Origin: Acanthaster planci
Lineage: Eukaryota > Echinodermata > Asteroidea > Valvatida > Acanthasteridae
Length of the DNA stretch: 25,334 nucleotides
Direction of reading: 5' to 3'
Assembly: GCF_001949145.1 (NCBI RefSeq)
Contig: NW_019091408.1
Coordinates: 1,629,758-1,655,091 of the forward strand
This document shows, piece by piece, positions 15,501 through 20,711 of this stretch. Both the position numbers and the translations under genes were made by a program. Below the pieces are notes generated by a model that was not told the DNA's origin, ran no database searches, and saw only the letters and a list, made by a program, of their open reading frames with translations. Position 1 is the first letter of the stretch; each line of letters starts with the position of its first letter.

Positions 15501-17819
15501 TCAGCTGAAAATAATTTTCAAAAATGTCCATCAGGCAAGGATGGATGTCTCGTTCAGATTTAACACTTCAACATCTTGTTCCCAAGATTTTTAAATCATG
15601 AGGAAAGGGCAATTGGGTTGGACTTTTTTACTTTCGTTCCTCCCAGAAGAAAGCAATAAGCGCCAGAATTCAGCTTCATTTTCGGGAAGACCTTTTAAGA
15701 TTACCCAGAGAAATCCTGATTCCCCCAAAGCAACATTTACTCTGGATCAGGCCATGTAGACCTATCAAGATAAGTATTCCAAGTAATGAATGACTCCTTA
15801 CCTGTGCAGAGACACAACATTTGGAATAGATCTCAGGAAGGCTTCAAGTGAGGCATATCCAAACTCCTTAAACGGCAATGATGTCCCAGTAAAGTCCCGG
15901 TAATCACCTGTGGTATTCAATGATTTAAGCGACACATCAAACCTAACCCTTTTGACTGTGTACAGAATAGTCTTTTGCAAGTTTCGACCAATTAACAGGC
16001 AAAAAAAAAGAAAAAAAACGTTGCCAACCCTCAGGCTTATTTCAGGGGCGTGAAATCTCTGCTTTTTAGTTAAATGTGCCAAATTTCATTTTCCACTTTT
16101 CTGCCATCGACAGGCTGGATTTTCCTCATGCTTCTTCCATGCATAAGTGCTAATTGTCCATTGTTTTCTTTTTCTACTGACGCATCGCGATAGCCGGGTC
16201 AAACTTTGCACATCCTCGCTCGAACACCAATGATTACCAGAGCTCCATAATGCACGCAACTAAGTCTACTGTACATGCACATGTACAGTAGGTGCGTACA
16301 GTGATACACATCTGTGCGACTCAAAGCACAAGCCTTGTGTGTAAAAAGTATCCTGGGACCATCCAGTCATTGTGTTGTGATTGGCTGTCAATGAAACATC
16401 AATATTCATACATGTATGTGTCAGTGGGACTCACTACAGGCGTTCCTGCGCGAGCGGAAGTAGTGACTAATACTCTCCACTGTAACTCGTGGTAGCACAC
16501 GTCTCACTGTGAATTTATAGCTTGAAATAAGCTTAGTACATTTCCGCTTTTGTAGAAAGAGGGTTTCGTGACAACTGGCACAGGGTGCAAAATGTTATTG
16601 TGTCATGCATAATCGCACAGGCTTTAGGTGCTCTATATGCATCATTTTGCAAGAGCTTTCAAACACATTTTGCACATTAACAAATTGTAGGTGGGACACA
16701 AATATATAACCTGTTCGAAAGGGCAATTTACATGAACTTGGATACAATTTTTGAAAAAACTGATCATCAAGTTATGAATCCGCGTTAAAAAATGTGGATG
16801 GAATACACCATTGACATCAAAATCACTTTTTCATTTAAAAAAAAATAATAATTTCCCCATCCAAAAATTTTTGACCCAACACTTTAGAAGGAAAAAAAAA
16901 AGATAATACCCACCTACCCAACCTTTTTTATTTTAAATAGGAAGCACAACTGTTATTTTGTGTAGCCTAATCCCACATATCCCGCAAAATGGCGGGTAGC
17001 AACTGATGAAAACAACTGCAAGGAACGTACAAGTACATAATTTCCGATACCGCAATAATAGAAACGACTGAAGAACATAAAGTGCCGCATAGGCTAGCGG
17101 CACATGATGGATAACTTCACTGCGAACACACGAAGAACGTTGTTATCACATGGGCGCCATTTGGCATATTTGGGTAGGAATACGCTATGCTAACGCAACA
17201 GACACTGGTGTGCCTGCGCCTAAGCATTAATGTTCGCACTCGGATGGCACCACGGTGAAAATGTTACACCCCAATTATAGCATACATACATGTAAGTCCC
17301 AACCAGTCCCAACTGTGGTGCTGCAGTTGGGCTGGCCCAATTATTGTTAAGCAATGTCTGTGGGAAATGTCTCAACACCATCCAAGTTAATGTGTCTCAC
17401 ACTTGACACAATTCATCTAAAATGTGGCACTTCATCTAGCCCTATGACCAATGACATGACAAGGGTAAACAATATGACTTTGGCACATGCTGGACCCATC
17501 ATGCACACAGGACCTCTCTGCTGTAGTTGGGCCTGCCCAACTGTAGCACTCTAGTTGGGACAGGCCCAACTATAATTGGGACTGATGCTATAATTGGGGC
17601 TTAACAATAACACTTTTTGATCGAATCCTCCATCTTGCACTGCTACGCGGCGCTATACGATCTTTGGACATAACAGAGTAAACGGTAAAGTATGTCGAGT
17701 TACAACAACGACGTGTATACCGTGCCTTGCACTCTGTTGATGGCAACTCCGCCTTTTTCCGACAGCAATACTCCCCTCAGTGTACGGTTGACCATTTCTA
17801 ACTTCGATGCCGAAGCCAT
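388..17819 (-). CDS. TDRD7: TDRD7-like LOTUS/dsRBD/Tudor protein, 12 exons, 3' end outside window
   Basis: Gene-level entry. Joining 17819-17726, 15907-15802, 15238-15136, 12676-12031, 8837-8671, 7357-7227, 5794-5630, 5321-3885, 1870-1516, 1411-1259, 916-821 and 503-388 gives one open frame of about 1,190 codons, with phases matching at every junction. Order: LOTUS (residues about 9-85), disordered linker, LOTUS (about 364-430), dsRBD-like (about 505-567), dsRBD (about 819-883), disordered region, extended Tudor (about 1040-1185). Known of the family: TDRD7 is a germ-granule scaffold that acts in piRNA-linked transposon control and mRNA regulation, and LOTUS domains can bind the helicase Vasa/DDX4. 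Vertebrate TDRD7 has three LOTUS and three Tudor domains; two LOTUS and one Tudor are seen here. Further Tudor exons are expected to the left. The dsRBD block is not known to me from vertebrate TDRD7. Exon joins are read by eye, without transcript data. Confidence 0.85.
504..820 (-). other. TDRD7-like intron 11, 317 bases
   Basis: AT-rich sequence between GTAAGT at its start and the acceptor ccatccgttgtccag. I see no repeat, RNA gene or further coding region in it. Confidence 0.8.
821..916 (-). CDS. TDRD7: TDRD7-like exon 11: rest of Tudor barrel
   Basis: Acceptor attaattcacag, donor CAA/GTAAGT (full consensus). The 32 codons encode VQCFLLDHGDLETADITSL, then RPLSETFLQLPFQ. This is the Val-x-x-x-x-Asp-Tyr-Gly-Asn strand and the Leu-x-x-Leu-Pro-x-Gln segment that mark extended Tudor domains. 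The Asp-Tyr-Gly-Asn signature reads Asp-His-Gly-Asp. Confidence 0.95.
1003..1258. repeat. Degenerate tandem duplication next to the exon 10 donor
   Basis: Blocks near 1003-1062 and 1099-1160 share a GTGCACCCC-type segment, a GACAG segment and CTTTCAC with a CTT-GAACC ending. The sequence at the end of exon 10 and its donor (ctttcaccttgtctccttcg, about 1251-1270) looks like a third copy. Spacing is roughly 100 bases. Alignment was by eye and the copies are diverged. Confidence 0.4.
1259..1411 (-). CDS. TDRD7: TDRD7-like exon 10: Tudor linker helix and first Tudor strands
   Basis: Acceptor ttttttttttcactttccag, donor GACAAG/GTGAAA. The 51 codons give a helix (EQLIILEEEMRTFYQ) that matches the eTudor linker helix (x-Leu-x-x-Glu-Met-x-x-Tyr-Tyr). 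Then follows GDCYAAEFNREWLRVEVKSV, the first strands of the Tudor barrel. The Phe of AEF is kept; the usual Tyr after the Trp (Trp-Tyr/His-Arg) is Leu. Degenerate copies of its donor region lie in the following intron. Confidence 0.95.
1516..1870 (-). CDS. TDRD7: TDRD7-like exon 9: disordered segment and start of extended Tudor domain
   Basis: Strong acceptor (cttccccctttgttgatctt with cattcctttcgaatag, AG at 1872-1871) and strong donor TCG/GTGAGG. The first 90 or so codons are Ser/Pro/Thr-rich and probably disordered (RSSDSLSPRTASPG). The last 25, EWDVYVAYITSLSDFWVILI then GDEYS, are the first strands of the staphylococcal-nuclease-like half of an extended Tudor domain, where a Phe-x-Val/Ile motif is typical. 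It enters with one base completing Arg from exon 8 and leaves in phase 0. Confidence 0.9.
1871..3884 (-). other. TDRD7-like intron 8, 2.0 kb
   Basis: It contains the complete TTAA MITE (2361-2939). Outside the element, I recognise no coding exon or RNA gene. The last 76 bases of the exon 8 open frame (3884-3809) extend into it. Confidence 0.6.
2361..2939. mobile_element. Copy 1 of TTAA-flanked MITE, complete
   Basis: Begins TTAACCACTTCCTGCCGG at 2361 and ends CCGGCAGGAAGTGGTTAA at 2939, a perfect 18-base inverted terminal repeat including TTAA. It is 579 bases with no coding potential. The TTAA target duplication suggests mobilisation by a piggyBac-type transposase (inference from the target site; piggyBac ends usually start CCY, and here CCA is seen). 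It lies in the intron between exons 8 and 9. Confidence 0.85.
3885..5321 (-). CDS. TDRD7: TDRD7-like exon 8: two dsRNA-binding domains and SARNP-like motifs
   Basis: A 1,437-base exon of 478 codons; acceptor ttctatctcag. First module, about 5221-5033: SILQAVCQRQNV, then GNSYHVVRCTAG, then a helix TEKAAMEGASANVLYRW, the helix-strand-strand-strand-helix order of a divergent dsRBD. Second module, about 4279-4085: a helix, then IYETVKDLGSGKHPLVSVCF, then GVGKGRSKLEARKAALKELL. This is a clear dsRBD with the Ser-Lys-x-x-Ala-x-x-Ala-Ala helix that contacts RNA backbone. Between them are three short repeats (RAARFCL, RVERFCV, RAERIGL). The donor chosen, CACAAG/GTGGCA at 3885, is weak, but is the only site seen near the end of the frame that gives the phase needed by exon 9. 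Without splicing there, the frame runs on 25 codons to TAA at 3811-3809. Vertebrate TDRD7 has nothing comparable to this exon. Confidence 0.88.
5630..5794 (-). CDS. TDRD7: TDRD7-like exon 7: last strand of LOTUS domain 2 and acidic linker
   Basis: The acceptor is tttgttatcctag and the donor is TGGAG/GTTTGT. The first residues, IMGSVILYPKL, supply the final beta-strand of LOTUS domain 2; vertebrate TDRD7 has Ala-Ile-Leu-Tyr-Ala-Lys-Leu at this point. The rest (GPRDYPEVGGAAEKENQTG) is a polar linker. It begins with one base completing a Ser codon from exon 6 and ends with two bases of another Ser codon completed by exon 8, so the phase fits on both sides. Confidence 0.82.
5795..7226 (-). other. 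TDRD7-like intron 6, 1.4 kb
   Basis: Apart from the candidate inverted-repeat element at 5993-6785 I see nothing definite. An open frame on the plus strand at 6113-6529 lacks any recognisable protein feature and lies inside that element. Confidence 0.6.
5993..6785. repeat. Possible DNA element with 18-bp inverted ends and CCGACTTAG motifs
   Basis: ACTCCAGCTAAGTCGGCA at 5993-6010 is repeated in inverted orientation, with one mismatch, as TGCCGACTTAGCCGGAGT at 6768-6785. The motif GCCGACTTAG recurs at 6672-6681 and 6737-6746, with a variant near 6077, as subterminal transposase-binding repeats often do. No clear target duplication and no transposase are seen. It lies in the intron between exons 6 and 7. 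Confidence 0.5.
7227..7357 (-). CDS. TDRD7: TDRD7-like exon 6: core of LOTUS domain 2
   Basis: Acceptor ttatactcatag, donor GAAAG/GTAACG. The exon encodes VLKEKPNGIWASALCDMHKK, then VFDQTLDPGVIGTMAQHNLI and Q-R-E. The Gly-Ile-Trp-Ala-Ser-Ala-Leu motif is nearly the same as in the third LOTUS domain of vertebrate TDRD7 (Gly-Leu-Trp-Ala-Ser-Ala-Leu). The Phe-x-x-x-Leu-x-Pro helix follows as expected. The reading frame is easily missed because an overlapping longer frame runs through the same DNA. Confidence 0.9.
7358..8670 (-). other. TDRD7-like intron 5, 1.3 kb
   Basis: The right half is occupied by the truncated TTAA MITE (8048-8456). The left part is AT-rich and no feature was recognised there. 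Confidence 0.6.
8048..8456. mobile_element. Copy 2 of TTAA MITE, one end missing
   Basis: From 8048 the sequence follows copy 1 (same core around gacctcttttcaatagggg and cccagcagcctggtcttttg) and ends AGCAGGAAGTGGTTAA with TTAA at 8453-8456. The opposite terminal repeat is not found, so this copy is truncated or rearranged. It is in the same orientation as copy 1, in the intron between exons 5 and 6. Confidence 0.8.
8671..8837 (-). CDS. TDRD7: TDRD7-like exon 5: end of linker and first helix of LOTUS domain 2
   Basis: The donor is CAGAAG/GTAATT. The acceptor is either gataaagccag (exon from 8837) or gttttcctggttaag-type (exon from 8855); both supply the two bases needed after exon 4, so the phase does not decide. 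Most of the exon is polar linker (THLDHYDNQDGEPNKTSAP and so on). It ends in TTSDWIQK, which, joined to VLKEKPNGIWASAL in exon 6, forms the first helix of a LOTUS domain. Confidence rests on this junction and on the phase match at both ends, because the linker itself has no recognisable motif. Confidence 0.65.
9125..9728. mobile_element. Copy 3 of TTAA MITE, complete, inverted relative to copy 1
   Basis: Begins TTAACCACTTCGCG at 9125 and ends CGCGAAGTGGTTAA at 9728, 604 bases. The interior is the reverse complement of copies 1 and 2 (for example ctcaaaagtggagataatcc and cccctattgaaaagaggtca). The ends differ from copy 1 (CGCG in place of CTGCC), which suggests a different subfamily. It is in the intron between exons 4 and 5. 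Confidence 0.85.
9966..10623. repeat. Foldback/MITE element interrupted by the SINE
   Basis: The left end has GTCATTCCATGTCA at 9966-9979 and the right end has its exact reverse complement at 10610-10623. Inside these, CTCCCCAGTGACACCTCTTC near 9992-10011 has its reverse complement near 10570-10590, followed by an almost complete match of AATTTRCCTGATTTT. Arms are about 65 bases, with a small insertion between blocks. The SINE at 10267-10553 lies inside the right half, so this element is the older insertion. No coding region is seen. Confidence 0.75.
10267..10553 (+). mobile_element. tRNA-derived SINE with 13-bp target site duplication
   Basis: The 5' part is tRNA-like. An A-box-like TGGCATCGTGG at 10278-10288 and a B box GGTTCGAGTCC at 10320-10330 form an internal RNA polymerase III promoter. 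A body containing CTCCGGGTACTCCGGTTTCC follows, a segment of the kind shared by many invertebrate SINEs, and the tail holds short AAC-type repeats. The element is flanked on both sides by AAAATCAGGCAAA (10254-10266 and 10554-10566), a target duplication typical of LINE-machinery insertion. Confidence 0.9.
11523..11691. repeat. Short inverted-repeat element (hairpin MITE)
   Basis: The left arm AGGGAGCGTTTCATAATTGT, with GAAGGCGATATTTACTGCGG after it, matches the reverse complement of the right arm (agggaacatttcataattac, then gaaggcggtatttactgtgg) over about 50 bases with few changes. It is 169 bases long with a short central spacer. The flanks show TA on each side, compatible with a TA target duplication, but this is too short to be sure. 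It lies in the intron between exons 4 and 5. Confidence 0.7.
12031..12676 (-). CDS. TDRD7: TDRD7-like exon 4: long disordered linker
   Basis: The acceptor is ctcgtctttccatctag (AG at 12678-12677) and the donor is CCAAG/GTGAGG. The 215 codons carry no folded domain I can name. The first third is rich in Pro, Lys, Arg and Gln (SHKPRPIRPKFQ, then KQAPQQVRFLKQ). The middle is Ser/Thr/Gln/Asn-rich, and the end is acidic then basic (ENIYITVEND, FDVPPRFKKLM). Composition and position between two LOTUS domains fit the low-complexity linker of TDRD7 proteins, which may help condensate formation (inference). It enters in phase 0 from exon 3 and leaves one base for exon 5. Any further exon between exons 3 and 4 would have to be a phase 0-0 cassette; none was recognised. 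Confidence 0.85.
12677..15135 (-). other. TDRD7-like intron 3, 2.5 kb
   Basis: AT-rich. A small GC-richer patch near 13215-13290 (gcgcgcagcgcgaagccag and following) and another near 14590-14700 look like repeat remnants, but I could not find a second copy in the window. No exon recognised. Confidence 0.5.
15136..15238 (-). CDS. TDRD7: TDRD7-like exon 3: end of LOTUS domain 1 with C-terminal basic helix
   Basis: Acceptor aaatctgcag, donor GGG/GTAAGT. The exon completes the Arg codon and encodes GPDGVVLCKCVTDDSTQRIG followed by a helix with SLVNRQ and a run of Lys/Gly. The strand-plus-helix with Arg-Ile-x-x-Leu-Val-x-Arg-Gln and the basic tail correspond to the C-terminal part of the first TDRD7 LOTUS domain. 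This is the extra helix of the extended (eLOTUS) type, which in related proteins takes part in Vasa binding. It exits in phase 0 and joins exon 4 directly. Confidence 0.93.
15239..15801 (-). other. TDRD7-like intron 2, 563 bases
   Basis: Bounded by GTAAGG and aaatctgcag. No feature seen inside. Confidence 0.8.
15802..15907 (-). CDS. TDRD7: TDRD7-like exon 2: middle of LOTUS domain 1
   Basis: The exon encodes DYRDFTGTSLPFKEFGY, then SLEAFLRSIPNVVSLH. This is a close match to the LOTUS core of TDRD7, where a Tyr-Arg-x-Leu-Thr-Gly segment is followed by a Phe-Lys-x-Leu-Gly-Phe turn and a helix ending in Leu-Arg-Ser-Val-Pro. It is the part of the gene that identifies the family most clearly. The acceptor is ataccacag (AG at 15909-15908) and the donor is CACAG/GTAAGG, a near-consensus site. 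The exon enters with two bases to complete the Gly codon and leaves two bases of an Arg codon. Confidence 0.95.
16266..16291. repeat. Perfect 12-bp-arm palindrome, 2-base loop
   Basis: CTACTGTACATG, CA, CATGTACAGTAG: both arms are perfect. It lies in intron 1. Related TACATGTA words occur at many other places in the window (for example near 14250 and 17945). Confidence 0.7.
17269..17599. repeat. Foldback element with GTTGGGC/GCCCAAC sub-repeats in intron 1
   Basis: CCCCAATTATAGCAT at 17269-17283 has its exact reverse complement at 17585-17599. Next to each end are matching blocks containing AGTCCCAA and GCTRCAGTTGGGC. GTTGGG and CCCAAC words are repeated many times and can pair with each other at several offsets. 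It is non-coding, about 110 bases beyond the end of exon 1. Confidence 0.65.
17726..17819 (-). CDS. TDRD7: TDRD7-like exon 1: start codon and first half of LOTUS domain 1
   Basis: The start ATG at 17819-17817 sits in a good Kozak context (TTCACCATGG). The 31 complete codons end with VAINRVQ plus one base of a split Gly codon. The stretch VNRTLRGVLLS followed by GGVAINRVQG matches the first helices of the N-terminal LOTUS domain of TDRD7, where a Leu-Gln-Gly precedes a Tyr-Arg segment. To continue in frame into exon 2 the exon must stop after CAAG at 17726, which makes the intron begin with GC, not GT. An acceptor-like sequence (cttgttctttaaaagccaac then cttcag) lies about 16 bases upstream of the ATG, so a non-coding leader exon is possible. 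Confidence 0.85.
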
Positions 17820-20711
17820 GGTGAAACCACCCTGAAGCTGGTTGGCTTTTAAAGAACAAGAAACACTGAAAGTCTGTGAAAACTGACAATTAAACGATCT
17901 GAGCAAAAGTTGAGCAACTCGGTATGTACACTATCATTACAAGTACATGTACATGTACGGCGCGACGTCAAACACGCATGGTCAATTAAAAAACACGCAG
18001 CGCGCGTGACAAGGTCCGGTACCCAGGCGAAATCACGGCTCAATCAGAGATTTGCTTTGCAACACAAGTGTTAACCGTCGATCCGATGCGTCACCAGGCT
18101 GCACCATCGTCACCTCGTATGCGATTTGACGATTTGATTTTTACGTGGGCAGTTCTCCAATATTCGACTTGGGCTCCATCGCACTGAGGCTTCAGCTGTT
18201 TTTATACTTCTTGACTTTAAGGTTGTAAGAACAATAGTAAGTCTGAAAGTGCCCACAAAAATCAAGTAAGATGCAAAAGAGCCAAACATTAGAGTACTTT
18301 AATTTAAGTTACACCATTCTCCTCCAGGTCGATGGGTGCACTGAATCAATTCAAGCTCCATTGAAAATAGTGTAAAATCAACCAAGTTGGAGCCCCATGG
18401 CAGGCAACTGAAGTCCCTGAGGCCTCTCAAACAAAAAACAATGTGTTGTTTGGTTCTTCAGATTTAATTTGATTTTCAATTTTTAGTAGGTTAACCAATG
18501 ATTTTTTTAATTATCCGCCCAAACAAACTCACCCCCCAAAAAGTGCATGTTGCCAAGTCTTCCCAGCGGCCATTTTTCAAGTGACATCCCTCGGGCTCCT
18601 CTGACTAATTTTCCAACCCATTCTTGTCTGCTTTGCCCCCGGATGGGTGCCTCTGAATCTACAGAGATGATCCTGGGCCATACTTACACAATCCCATAAT
18701 TTCTTGGCCCAGACAGACCTAAGGAAGGAATTTGTAGGGGTACTTTTGTAAACCGCCTCGGCCGGGCAGAAAATCTTCCCTGAATGGGGGACAGTGCACC
18801 CAAATGACGTTTTGTCGGAAACGCAAGATTATGAGCACTAGACAACTTTCTTTTCAATTTCAAAAGTGTTACCGGCGCCCATTTTTTTATCCTCCTCCCC
18901 TCCCCGAAAAAAATATTCAGGCCTGGTTCTGAATGTAGCCAAAAATAGGCATACAGGCTGGAAGTTTAACTTTTGAGAACTAGATACCACGAGAATTATA
19001 TTAAGTGGTTTGTACCCGTTAGCTGTGTTTGGCATTACATGTGACCTTTTTGGAAAGTGGCCGCCTGTAGATGAGGGAAGATGAGTGGTTGGGGATGGGC
19101 TTTTCCGTGCAACCCAGAAAACAATTGTCAAATTGACGTTTAACAACTAATTATGTAACCAGGTTACACCTTCAACGTTTTAGGCTTTCATAATTTTATA
19201 TATTCCTTTCATCAGCAGCGTTCCCTTTGGGTCTTTCTGCTATCTGAGACTCCAAAAGCGATTTTCTTTAGCTTAACCAACCAGGCTTGAATGGAGCCTA
19301 CATAATCCCCAAACATTTGTTTCACTTGGATTCTCCTCTTTTTTATTTCTCTAATTCATGGCTCTGCAGTTTGTTTGTTTTTTNACAGCGGAGTAAAACC
19401 ACAAGGTATAATGAATAATTTCTTTTCAAGACATTAAAACCATTTTCCCAGGACTGCGATGACGAAAGAAAATGGCTCTCAAAAGCCTTATGTCCGCTAG
19501 CGGCCAGGATCATGGCCAGTATGGGACTAACCTGTATTTTGTTGGGAAGAAATGGATTTTACAGGAAACCTAACAAAAGTGGCGTAAAGTTTGAAAGTGT
19601 AAAGAAATTACTGATCAAAATTCTAGTACCTCATTAGCTATTAATAGAACTCATTTATTGAGTTATATCGGCTACGGTATTCATTTTGGCAGAAAAACCA
19701 ACTTCTTGTGTGTTATGTGACACCTAAAATAAAAATATAGATCAAAGGTCAAGTATGTAAGGACAGCCAGAGTTACAGCTACATCTATTATAAGCACTTG
19801 ACTACGAAATTACGACTGACAAAAGCCTACAGAACTACTGTATTCTAAGGCTGCAGCTGCTGCCGCGAAGTGGTAAAGGCCTATAAACCGAGGCGTAAGC
19901 ACAAAAATAGCTAATCATCGGCTATGGCTGCGTCCGAAAATTTCAGGTGCAGCAATCACTCGAACGGAAAGAGGAAATGACCGCTATAGCCCCAACTGGC
20001 TTGCCCGGACACTCGTGCTACCCCAAACCGAAGCTAAAACTTGAGCACTCCATGGCAAATTCACAGCAAAGCATGGCTAATTATCGATTAACCGATTACT
20101 TTTTTCTAAGTACAAAATAATGTTCAATATCAAACACAAATTTACCATGGTCACATAGGACCGTAACCTGCATAAACTACACAGCCCTGGGCCCTAACAA
20201 GAAGTAATTGCAAAACTAAAGTGATGTCTGGGGAAATAAAATGATTGATGTCTAGTAATAATTAAGATTTTAGAAAGTATGGACATTGTTGTTATCCAAA
20301 CATTGTCTAAAACTAGTATAAAAAATCCATACACCTGAAAATACTCGAACCATATACAACACACAATAAATGCAGTTTGAATGTGAATATCAAGAAAAGT
20401 TAAGGCTCGAAGATTACTAATACCAACAAAAGCCCTTTGCCTTGGTTCCTTTCCCCACAAAAATTGCTAAATTATTTTACAATGTGTCACGTTAAAAGAA
20501 AAGGGGCACATATGACAGTTTTATTTTTTACAACTGCTATGATACAGACATTGAATAACTTTTCCAGTAAAGTGATTTTACGGGTTAATCACTACTCTGT
20601 AATAAGCACAAGAAGATGTCATACGCTTTCGTAAGTCTGATGAAGTGTCACTCTCACAACTTTGCTTCTCTTGACAGACATTTTCTACGTTTAATTTTTG
20701 TTCAACTTGTT
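17820..20711. other. Intergenic region: TDRD7-like 5' flank and receptor 3' flank
   Basis: The promoter and 5' UTR of the TDRD7-like gene should lie just right of 17819, where 17940-18130 is relatively CpG-rich. A consensus-like minus-strand donor, GTAAGT at 18687-18682, could close a non-coding leader exon, since an acceptor lies at about 17835. This is a guess. The 3' UTR of the receptor should occupy the right end. One undetermined base (N) is at 19384. No open frame here has protein features I recognise. Confidence 0.5.
20520..20525 (-). terminator. Candidate poly(A) signal of the LRR receptor gene
   Basis: AATAAA on the minus strand, about 187 bases after the stop codon of the receptor. 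It is the nearest canonical hexamer at a sensible distance; an ATTAAA only about 17 bases after the stop is probably too close. No downstream element was scored. Confidence 0.4.

Larger units (their letters stand above)
15908..17725 (-). other. TDRD7-like intron 1, 1.8 kb, apparent GC-AG intron
   Basis: It starts GCACGG after CAAG and ends taccacag. It contains the palindrome at 16266-16291 and the foldback element at 17269-17599. The remainder is AT-rich with no exon recognised. Confidence 0.6.

Noticed and set aside
18838-19146. 102-codon minus-strand frame in the intergenic region
   Set aside because: No domain, signal or splice context. It is read through AT-rich and low-complexity DNA.
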